NCBI RefSeq assembly: GCF_902702915.1 | Contig: NZ_LR738849.1 | Location: 2,930,001 to 2,994,000, forward strand | Source of the DNA: Desulfovibrio sp. 86 | Lineage (GTDB): Bacteria; Desulfobacterota; Desulfovibrionia; Desulfovibrionales; Desulfovibrionaceae | Length of the DNA stretch: 64,000 nt | Reading direction: 5' to 3' | Shown: positions 43,740 through 50,954 of the stretch, one piece after another | How positions within the stretch are numbered: position 1 is the first letter of the stretch | How the letters are laid out: each line of letters starts with the position of its first letter | The notes under the pieces: generated by a model | Told to the model about the DNA's origin: nothing | The model's database searches: none | What the model saw: the letters and a program-made list of their open reading frames with translations, nothing else | Translations under genes and position numbers: made by a program

Positions 43740-45389
43740 ATGCCTGCATTCATTCAACAATTCGTCAACGCCCTTGCGGCTATATGGGCCAAGATGAGCC
43801 CACTGCAACGCATTGCTTCCGTTGGCGGGGCTGTCGGGCTGCTGGCTGCGGTCATTGGTATGTCCATCTGGCTGACCCGCCCAGAATACAAGGTTCTTTA
43901 TTCCAACCTTGGCCCGGAAGACGCCAGCGTGGTCATCAAGACCCTGCAGGGCGACAAGGTGGCCTACCGCATCACCGACAACGGCGCCACCATCATGGTG
44001 CCGCAGGAAGTGGTTTACGACCAGCGCATCAAGATAGCTGGCGAAGGCGGCCTGGTGGGGCAGGGCATAGGTTTTGAAATTTTTGACAAGGTCAAGGTCG
44101 GGCAGACCGACTTTGTGCAGAAGATCAACTACTCACGTGCGCTCCAGGGGGAACTGGCCCGCACCATCAGCCAGTTTCCTGGTGTTGAAAGCGCCCGCGT
44201 GCACCTGGTCATCCCGCGCCGCAGCCTTTTTATCGAAGAGCGCCAGTCTCCTTCGGCCTCGGTGGTTCTCAAGCTTAGCCGGGCCAACCTCAAGATCGAC
44301 CAGAAAGAAATCAACGCCATTCTCAACATGATGCTCATGTCCGTTGAAGGGCTGGACAGAGCCCATGTTTCCATCACCGACACCAGCGGCAAGGTTCTTT
44401 ACCAGCCGGAAGAAGACAGCCTGGCGGGCATCACCACCACCCAGATGGAATACCGCCAGACCGTGCAGCGCAACCTTGAACGCCGCATTGAAGAAATGCT
44501 GCAGCCCCTTTTCGGCTCTGGCCGCGTCATCGCCAAGGTCAATGCCGATATGGATTTCAGCCAGAAGACCATACGCCGCGAACTTTTTGATCCTGAAAAA
44601 ACAGCGGTTCGCAGCGAATACCGTCAGGAAGAAAGCCAGCAGGGCCGCGCCAACCTTGAAGCGGGCGCGCCGGATGTAAATTTTCGTGGCGACGGCATCA
44701 CCGGTTCGGTTTCAGACCAGAGCGGCACACGTGAATCACGCACCACCAACTATGAAATCAACAAGGAAGAACAGCAGATTGTTTCAAATGTGGGTGAATT
44801 GCGTCGTTTGACGGTTGCAGTCCTCATTGATGGCACGTATGTAAAGACCGATGGCACCTGGACCTTTATGCCGCGCAAGAGCGAAGAGCTTGAGCGGGTA
44901 CGCCAGTTGGTGCACAACGCTGTGGGTCTGGACACGGCCCGGGGCGATGCCTTGGAGGTCAGTTCCGCGCCCTTTACCGACTCGGAGCCGCCCAAGGACC
45001 CCAACTTCGCCGACATGCTGGCCGACTACGCCGAGCGCCTGGGCAAGCCCCTGCTCAACGCGCTGCTGGCGTTCCTGTTCCTGATGCTCATCGTGCGGCC
45101 TGTGGTGCTGGCGCTTATCCGCCCCAAGGTCGAAGCGGGCGAAATGGTCGAAGGTCTGGAAGGTCTGCCTGCCGCCGAAGAGCAGCTTGCTCTCTATGAG
45201 GCGCTGGAAGAGGCCGCCAGAACTGAAGACGAATCGTCGATGGGCGATGCGGATGACGAGGACGATATGATGTTCAAGGACATTGAAGCACTGAAAGCGC
45301 ACATCTTCAGCCTGTCGGACAACCATATGGAACAGGTGGTAAGCCTGGTGCGCGGCTGGATGAAGAGAGATGAAACAGTTAAAGCCTAG
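43740..45389 (+). CDS. fliF: flagellar MS-ring protein FliF
   Basis: Start at ATG 43740, with AGGAG 7 bp upstream, gives 549 residues. Membrane helices are near 25-45 and about 440-465. Between them lie the ring-building domains, with LGPEDASVVIKTLQGDKVAY, RALQGELARTISQFPGVESA, VHLVIPRRSLF and TNYEINKEEQQIV. The C-terminal tail, residues 516-545 (EALKAHIF...VRGWMKRDE), is the FliG-binding segment. The protein forms the base of the flagellum in the inner membrane. Its end overlaps the next small gene by 20 bp. Confidence 0.97.
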   Translation: MPAFIQQFVNALAAIWAKMSPLQRIASVGGAVGLLAAVIGMSIWLTRPEYKVLYSNLGPEDASVVIKTLQGDKVAYRITDNGATIMVPQEVVYDQRIKIAGEGGLVGQGIGFEIFDKVKVGQTDFVQKINYSRALQGELARTISQFPGVESARVHLVIPRRSLFIEERQSPSASVVLKLSRANLKIDQKEINAILNMMLMSVEGLDRAHVSITDTSGKVLYQPEEDSLAGITTTQMEYRQTVQRNLERRIEEMLQPLFGSGRVIAKVNADMDFSQKTIRRELFDPEKTAVRSEYRQEESQQGRANLEAGAPDVNFRGDGITGSVSDQSGTRESRTTNYEINKEEQQIVSNVGELRRLTVAVLIDGTYVKTDGTWTFMPRKSEELERVRQLVHNAVGLDTARGDALEVSSAPFTDSEPPKDPNFADMLADYAERLGKPLLNALLAFLFLMLIVRPVVLALIRPKVEAGEMVEGLEGLPAAEEQLALYEALEEAARTEDESSMGDADDEDDMMFKDIEALKAHIFSLSDNHMEQVVSLVRGWMKRDETVKA

Positions 45390-45591
45390 CCCGTCACGAC
45401 CAAGCCCGCTGACAGGGGATGAAAGCAGCCTCGCGTCGTCTTCTCTCGCCCAGCTCAAGACCTTGCGCCGGGCGCAACGAGAGACAAATCAGCGGGTTGA
45501 AGATTTGAAGCTGCGGCTGTTCCGCATTACGGAGCAGCATATGGATCAGGCCGTGCGGCTTATCAAGCGCTGGCTTTCTGACAAGGAGTAA
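45370..45591 (+). CDS. small protein resembling the FliF C-terminal FliG-binding tail
   Basis: The 73-residue protein has a Ser/Pro-rich first third and a helical remainder. Residues 44-73 (EDLKLRLFRITEQHMDQAVR then LIKRWLSDKE) align without gaps to FliF residues 516-545, with 11 identities in 30 and most other positions conservative. That FliF segment binds the N-terminal domain of FliG. The gene sits exactly between fliF and fliG, overlapping fliF by 20 bp, so it is co-expressed. It may bind FliG in competition with or alongside FliF. No signal or membrane segment is present. The product was not recognised as a named flagellar protein. Confidence 0.75.
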   Translation: MKQLKPSPSRPSPLTGDESSLASSSLAQLKTLRRAQRETNQRVEDLKLRLFRITEQHMDQAVRLIKRWLSDKE

Positions 45592-45592
45592 A

Positions 45593-45749
45593 GGAAACGC
45601 TGCTGTATTCCGTTTGGCGGCCTTGCTTCACTTTTTTTGAAACAGTCGAGGACGGAAGAGTCCCCTCCTGCTTCAAAAAAGGATCGCGCCTTGCCAAATG
45701 AAATAACGGCGCGTTTCCAACAGGCTCTTTAATCGGTGTTTTCTAAAAT
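45593..45749. repeat. MITE-like element (family R2), copy 2
   Basis: Bounded by GGAAACGC (45593-45600) and GCGTTTCC (45711-45718), with similarity to copy 1 extending to about 45749. Core GTCGAGGACGGAAGAGTCCC. It starts directly after the small gene stop and fills the gap before fliG within the operon. Confidence 0.75.
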
Positions 45750-45784
45750 CCCTCTGCCTCAGGGCCGAGGTGAAGGAGTTGAGG

Positions 45785-46780
45785 ATGGAGCTGACCGGCA
45801 AACAGCGCATAGCCGTGCTGCTGCTCGCCATGGGCGACAAGTTCACGGCCGACGTGTTCAAGCGCATGGACAGGCAGGAAATAGCCGAAATCTCCAAAGC
45901 CATTGTGGACTTGGAGCCCGTGCCGCGTGAGGATGTCGAGGAAGTGCTGCGCGAATTTCATGAGTCCCTGGTGGAAGGCGTGGACATGATCGCGGGCGGC
46001 AGCGATATTCTCAAACGCATGCTGGTCAAAAACCTTGATCCTGAAACCGCCAAGTACATTATGGACTCGCTCAGTCTCGAAACCGGGCCAGCGCCCTTCC
46101 GTGAGCTGGAGCAGGTGAGCCCCCGTCTTCTTTCACAGATTTTGCGCAACGAACATCCGCAGACCCTGGCGCTCATACTCGGCCATCTGCACCCCGACCA
46201 GGCTGCCAATTTATTGACAAGCCTGCCTGCGGGCGTGCGCGCCGAGGTGCTCATGCGTCTGGCGCGCCTTGAGGCTGTGCCTGAGGACATGCTTATGGAA
46301 GTGGACAAGGTGCTCACAAGCCAGCTTATCGCCATGGGCGGCAAGGAAGGCAAAAAAGTGGGCGGCGTCCAGTCCGTGGCCGAAATCCTCAATGCCGTGG
46401 ACCGCGCCACCGAAGAGGAAGTCCTGTCCGAGATCGAAGAAGATTCCGCCCAGATGGCCGAAGATATCCGCAACCTCATGTTCGTGTTCGAGGACTGCAA
46501 GAATATTGACGACAGGGGCGTGCGGGAAATGCTCAAGGAGATTTCCAATGAGGATCTTACTCTGGCCCTGCGTGGCGCCACTGACGATCTCAAGGAAAAG
46601 TTCTTCAAGAACATGTCCGAGCGCGCGGGCAACATGATTCGCGAAGAACTGGAGTACATGGGCCCCACCAAGCTTTCGGACGTGGAAGCCGCGCAGCAGA
46701 ATATAGTCAAGATCGTGCGCCGCCTTGAGGCCGAGAGCAAGCTGGTTGTGAGCAGAGGCGCGGGCGAAGTCTTCGTCTAG
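45785..46780 (+). CDS. fliG: flagellar motor switch protein FliG
   Basis: Start at ATG 45785, with AAGGAG 6 bp upstream, gives 331 residues; an in-frame GTG at 45770 is less likely. Domains: N-terminal FliF-binding (1-95), middle domain with the EHPQTLALILGHL motif, and C-terminal torque domain with the charged helix EVLSEIEEDSAQMAEDIRNL and MFVFEDCKNIDDRG. The GATDDLKEKFFKNMSERA signature precedes the end. It forms the C ring and contacts the stator. Confidence 0.97.
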   Translation: MELTGKQRIAVLLLAMGDKFTADVFKRMDRQEIAEISKAIVDLEPVPREDVEEVLREFHESLVEGVDMIAGGSDILKRMLVKNLDPETAKYIMDSLSLETGPAPFRELEQVSPRLLSQILRNEHPQTLALILGHLHPDQAANLLTSLPAGVRAEVLMRLARLEAVPEDMLMEVDKVLTSQLIAMGGKEGKKVGGVQSVAEILNAVDRATEEEVLSEIEEDSAQMAEDIRNLMFVFEDCKNIDDRGVREMLKEISNEDLTLALRGATDDLKEKFFKNMSERAGNMIREELEYMGPTKLSDVEAAQQNIVKIVRRLEAESKLVVSRGAGEVFV

Positions 46781-46867
46781 GGCTGAACTCCTGAAGCTTT
46801 TGAGAGGTATTACGGCACTCTTGCCCAAACCGCGTTTTTCCGTAGAAACTGCAAGTTGGAAAAAGTC

Positions 46868-48829
46868 ATGGCGTCAGATCAGTTGCGCAAAAAATGGGGA
46901 ACTGTCTTCATGGGTGAGCGCGAAGCCACCGTGGAGCAGCTTGACGCCATGCAGGAACCCCTGCGCCGCGAACGCATGCAACATCAGCAGCAGGAAGACT
47001 ATTTTGACCGGGTGCGGGCCAAGGCCGAGGAGCGTGCGCGCGAAATACTTGGCGCGGCCTATGCCGAGCGCCAGAAAGTGCTGGAAGAAGCCAGGGTTGA
47101 AGCGCATGAACTGAATAAGCTGCTCACGCACGAAAGCGCAGCCATAAAGGCGCAGGCCCAGGAAGAAAGAAACCAGGCGCAGGCGGAACTGGCGCAGGCG
47201 CAGGCCTTGCGGCAAGAAGCGCAAGACTTGCATGAAAACGGGCGAACCGATGGTTTTCAGGCCGGAATGGATCAGGCCGGGCAGGAACTCAAGGAATTTC
47301 GCGCTGAAATAGGGCAGGCCCTTGGCGTGGTGCTTCATGCTCTGGACAGGCAGCGTCACGCCATTTGCGAGTCCTGGCGCGAGCAACTGGCCCAGCTCAC
47401 GCAGGAGGCCGTCACCGCTGGCACCGGCTGGGTGCTGGAAAAAGAGCACAAAAAAATATTGCAGTCTCTGATCTTTGAAGCGCTCAATCTCCTTGAAGAC
47501 CGCGCCACCGTCACCCTGCGCGTGCATCCCGACGACGAGGATACCGTCAGCGACATGTTTATGGCGGCGCGCGAGCGCGTGCCCGAACTGCAACAGTGGA
47601 TCGTCAACGGCGATCCCTCGGTGGGACGGGGCGGTCTGCTGGCCGAAAGCGTCAGCGGCAGCGTTGATTGCCGCCGCGAGCTCTATACGGAACTGGTCAA
47701 CGGCGTTTTGTCCTGCCTCACTCTGGGGCCAGGTCAGGATGACCAACGCCAGGGCGAGGCTGTCAGTCAGCTGGTGCGTCAGGAGGCAGAGCGCATTGCG
47801 GCCATAGCCCCCGAACCGGAGCAGGCGTCCGCACATGGGGAGCATGTGGATGGGCACGCCGGGCAGCCGGACGCAACGGGATACGATGAACAGCCTGCGA
47901 GCGCGGCCCATGCTGACCCTCTGGATGTCGAACTCCCCCCTGATGTGCCTGTTGATGCGCCCGCCAGTATGCCCGGCGACATGCCCGCCAGCATGCCCGG
48001 CAGTATGCCCGCCGACGGGCAAGACGCTGTGCCCAATGCTCTGGCAGAAACCGTGGCAGGCGATCCGGCTGGCGGAACCGCTGCCGCGCCGCAGGGGCAG
48101 GACAACCCGCATCAGGACAACTCCCGTCAGGACAACCCGCATCAGGACTTGCCCGCCACGGACGAACCTGCGCTGCCGGAAGATCACCAGGGCCCCATAC
48201 CCGACTCCCAAGCCCTGAGCGTGGAGGAGCCGGAATGGTCTGCCGCGCAGGCCGACGCTTCTGCCCCGGCGGAGCGCCGGCCCTCGGAAGAAATGCATAC
48301 GCAAAGCGCTGCGGGCGCGAGCCAGCAGGCAGGTTCCGAATCGCCTGGTCAAGGGTCGGGCACAGCAACTGCCGCGCCTGCCGGACAGCAAGGCGAAGAT
48401 TATGCCCCTGCCGCACCCGCGCAGGCGACCGAACCCGCACCCGCTCACGGCTCTGCCCCGGTGCAGTCTCCGGCTGGCGGAGAATATGCGGGCCAAAAAC
48501 ATGCGGGCCAGGAACATGCAGGCCAGGAACATGTGGGCCAGGAACATGCGGGCCAGGAAAAGACGGCTGCCGCCAAGGTTCGCCCGTCCGGCCAGGCCGA
48601 AAACCCCACGCTGGCGGAACTGGAAGACGAGCTTTTCCCCCTTGAAGTTGAAGCAGATGAGGAATCCGGCCTGGTGGAACATCTTTCTCCCCGGGCTTTT
48701 GCCACCTCTGACGACTCCGGGCTTTCCGGGCCTGTCGGTACTGCCGGGCCTGCCGGAAAGGACGGCCATGACGACCATGACGTTTTTTCCCAGGGCGGTT
48801 TTCTGCCCGGTGCGGATAAAGGCCGCTGA
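46868..48829 (+). CDS. fliH: FliH-type flagellar export protein with a long low-complexity C-terminal extension
   Basis: Start taken at ATG 46868, giving 653 residues, against about 230-300 for usual FliH. Residues 1-300 fit FliH: a coiled coil rich in Glu/Gln/Ala (about 40-130), the G-x-x-x-G-like DGFQAGMDQAGQ, and a C-terminal domain with LRVHPDDEDTV...WIVNGDPSVGRGGLLAES. It regulates the FliI ATPase. Residues from about 310 on are Pro/Ala/Gln/Asp-rich with pentapeptide repeats (DNPHQ; AGQEH). The position between fliG and fliI supports the name. A long antisense frame is a shadow. Confidence 0.85.
   Translation: MASDQLRKKWGTVFMGEREATVEQLDAMQEPLRRERMQHQQQEDYFDRVRAKAEERAREILGAAYAERQKVLEEARVEAHELNKLLTHESAAIKAQAQEERNQAQAELAQAQALRQEAQDLHENGRTDGFQAGMDQAGQELKEFRAEIGQALGVVLHALDRQRHAICESWREQLAQLTQEAVTAGTGWVLEKEHKKILQSLIFEALNLLEDRATVTLRVHPDDEDTVSDMFMAARERVPELQQWIVNGDPSVGRGGLLAESVSGSVDCRRELYTELVNGVLSCLTLGPGQDDQRQGEAVSQLVRQEAERIAAIAPEPEQASAHGEHVDGHAGQPDATGYDEQPASAAHADPLDVELPPDVPVDAPASMPGDMPASMPGSMPADGQDAVPNALAETVAGDPAGGTAAAPQGQDNPHQDNSRQDNPHQDLPATDEPALPEDHQGPIPDSQALSVEEPEWSAAQADASAPAERRPSEEMHTQSAAGASQQAGSESPGQGSGTATAAPAGQQGEDYAPAAPAQATEPAPAHGSAPVQSPAGGEYAGQKHAGQEHAGQEHVGQEHAGQEKTAAAKVRPSGQAENPTLAELEDELFPLEVEADEESGLVEHLSPRAFATSDDSGLSGPVGTAGPAGKDGHDDHDVFSQGGFLPGADKGR
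48101..48145 (+). repeat. 3 x 15-bp tandem repeat inside fliH
   Basis: Units GACAACCCGCATCAG, GACAACTCCCGTCAG and GACAACCCGCATCAG encode DNPHQ / DNSRQ / DNPHQ in frame. Confidence 0.85.
48488..48562 (+). repeat. 5 x 15-bp tandem repeat inside fliH
   Basis: Five copies of GCGGGCCAGGAACAT with few changes encode the pentapeptide AGQEH and variants. The unit keeps the frame, so copy number could vary without disrupting the gene. Confidence 0.9.
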
Positions 48830-48843
48830 TCCTGGGTTCTGCC

Positions 48844-50352
48844 ATGAAACTTGACCCGCAAGCCTGCATCAAGCTGCTGCAAGCCAGCAACCCCGTCCGC
48901 CTCTATGGCAAGGTCAACAAGGTCGTGGGCCTTGTGGCTGAAGGCAGCGGCCTGCGCGCCCCCCTGGGAGCGGTCTGCCACATGCTGCCCGATGATGCGG
49001 ACGACGGCATCGCCGCCGAAGTGGTGGGGTTTCGCGACGGAAACCTGCTCTTCATGCCCTATGGCGATATGCGCGGCATCCGCCCCGGCAGCCGCATCCG
49101 CAATACCAGTCTGCCGCCTGTTTTTCCCGTGGGGCCGGAACTTCTGGGTCGCGCCTTTGACGCTTTTGGCACGCCCCTGGACGCGGGCCCGCCCGTCAGT
49201 ACGGAACTCTATTCCTCTCCCTTGCCCATGGGCGACAATGCCAAGGCCGATTTCGCCCGTCAGTTGGAAGAACAGCTTCCCTTTGTGCCGGAATGGGCGG
49301 AGGCGGCGCGCCAGCAGTGGCATCCCGAGCTTGCGCCCATTTACGCCGATCCGCCCAGTCCTTTGCAGCGCCCCCGCATTACGGACATCCTTGATGTCGG
49401 CGTTCGGTCGGTCAACAGCCTGCTCACTCTTGGCAAGGGGCAGCGCGTGGGCATCATGGCCGGTTCCGGCGTCGGCAAGTCCACGCTGATGGGCATGATG
49501 GCGCGGTACACGCGCGCCGACGTCAACGTCATCGCGCTCATAGGCGAACGCGGCCGCGAAGTTGTGGAATTTATGGAGCGCGACCTCGGCCCCGAGGGCA
49601 TGGCCCGCTCGGTGCTGGTCATCGCCACTTCCGACCAGTCGCCGCTGGTGCGCATGCGTGCTGCCTACGCGGCCACGGCAGTGGCCGAATATTTTCGCGA
49701 CAAGAGCATGGACGTGCTGCTCATGATGGACTCGGTGACGCGTTTTGCCATGGCCGCCCGCGAGGTTGGCCTGGCCGTGGGCGAGCCGCCGACCACAAAG
49801 GGCTATACCCCCACAGTTTTCGCTCAGTTGCCAAAGCTGCTTGAGCGGGCCGGGCGTTCCGCCAAGGGAACCATTACAGGCATTTACACCGTCCTTGTGG
49901 ACGGCGACGACTTTAACGAACCCATTGCCGACGCCGTGCGCTCCATTCTTGACGGCCACATTGTGCTTACCCGCGATCTGGCAGACCAGGGGCACTTTCC
50001 CGCCATCGACGTGCTGCGTTCCATCAGCCGTCTGCGCTCGGACATCTGCGAGCGGGAGGACATCCTGGCCGGGCGCGTGGTCACGCGCAATATGAGCACC
50101 TTTCGCAAGGTTGAAGATATGGTCAATATCGGCGCCTACGCACGGGGCACCAATGCCGAAATTGACGCCGCCATCATCAGCATGCCCGCCATCAACAGCT
50201 TTTTGCGCCAGGACGTTGGCGACCCGCAGTTTCTTGAGCAGAGCATGCAGCAACTGCGCGCCCTGGCCCAACTGGCGGAAGGGGCGGCAGCCCAGCAGGG
50301 CGAGCCCCCCGTGCCCTCCGGCCAGAACGGCGTGGCCCCGCAGCGGGGCTGA
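48844..50352 (+). CDS. fliI: flagellum-specific ATPase FliI
   Basis: The 502-residue protein is an F1-beta-like ATPase driving export of flagellar parts. Walker A is GIMAGSGVGKSTLMGMMARY (about 205-224), Walker B is VLLMMDSVTRFAMA (about 292), with the catalytic Glu in GERGREVVEF, and the FliI/YscN signature is PPTTKGYTPTVFAQLPKLLER. Length is at the upper end of the family. The start lies 14 bp after fliH with a weak ribosome site. No fliJ gene follows; an R3 repeat begins 4 bp after the stop. Confidence 0.96.
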   Translation: MKLDPQACIKLLQASNPVRLYGKVNKVVGLVAEGSGLRAPLGAVCHMLPDDADDGIAAEVVGFRDGNLLFMPYGDMRGIRPGSRIRNTSLPPVFPVGPELLGRAFDAFGTPLDAGPPVSTELYSSPLPMGDNAKADFARQLEEQLPFVPEWAEAARQQWHPELAPIYADPPSPLQRPRITDILDVGVRSVNSLLTLGKGQRVGIMAGSGVGKSTLMGMMARYTRADVNVIALIGERGREVVEFMERDLGPEGMARSVLVIATSDQSPLVRMRAAYAATAVAEYFRDKSMDVLLMMDSVTRFAMAAREVGLAVGEPPTTKGYTPTVFAQLPKLLERAGRSAKGTITGIYTVLVDGDDFNEPIADAVRSILDGHIVLTRDLADQGHFPAIDVLRSISRLRSDICEREDILAGRVVTRNMSTFRKVEDMVNIGAYARGTNAEIDAAIISMPAINSFLRQDVGDPQFLEQSMQQLRALAQLAEGAAAQQGEPPVPSGQNGVAPQRG

Positions 50353-50356
50353 CCTT

Positions 50357-50507
50357 TAGAGCAGATCAACTTTGAAATGAAAAGCATTTCAAAGTGTTCA
50401 TTCAGCCGAAAGTCGTATTTTTCGGCTGAATCCACGCCACGTTGTGGCGCGCTGCACGAAAGTGCAGCGTTAGAGCATTTGCACTTTTTCAAAAGTAAAA
50501 TGCTCTA
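50357..50507. repeat. multi-hairpin intergenic repeat (family R3), best copy
   Basis: A 151-bp unit from TAGAGCAGATC to TGCTCTA with four successive hairpins: TGAAATG/CATTTCA, CAGCCGAAA/TTTCGGCTG, CCACGCCAC/GTGGCG with CTGCACGAAAGTGCAG, and AGAGCATTT/AAATGCTCT. It follows fliI directly. The next 450 bases (50508-50954) show no supported gene. Confidence 0.85.
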
Positions 50508-50954
50508 GCAACAGCTGCACGGATTATATTTGCGAATTCTGTCACATGCGGCTTGAAGGCTGTATGTGCTTATGCTAGGCTGAATTGACATGTGCGTTTT
50601 CGGCTTGCAATGCAAAAAATGATGCCTTTTATTTCAATAACGCGCCCATAAAGCACGCTTTTCGTAAATGAAAGCCTGCTTTTTGCCCAAGCCGGAATCC
50701 GCAGAATGCCCGCCAGGGCTGGACCGCGCCTGCGCCCGGTTTGCGGCGCTGTCCGGCTGATCTTTGGTTATGGCAGGCCCTCGCTTTGCCTGCGTTGCCG
50801 TCTGGCAGCGGCAACAACCGGGGAGGGCGGCCGCATCGGGGTGGCATTCCGGCACATGGCGCATTTCCGTGTCCGCGGTCCGGCGATACCGCCGCTGGCG
50901 CACAGGCCCCGTAGTTTACGTATCCGGGGCTTTGTCACGAGTTCTGGAGCCGAC

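Noticed and set aside
48488..48562. Tandem repeats considered as a CRISPR array
   Set aside because: Units are contiguous 15-mers in frame within a protein gene, with no spacers and no cas genes.
46874..48778. 634-codon minus-strand open frame opposite fliH
   Set aside because: Antisense shadow; the plus-strand frame fits the flagellar operon and has codon-aligned tandem repeats.
48445..50271. 608-codon minus-strand frame opposite fliH/fliI
   Set aside because: It spans two genes of the flagellar operon and mirrors their codons; no ribosome site or family resemblance.
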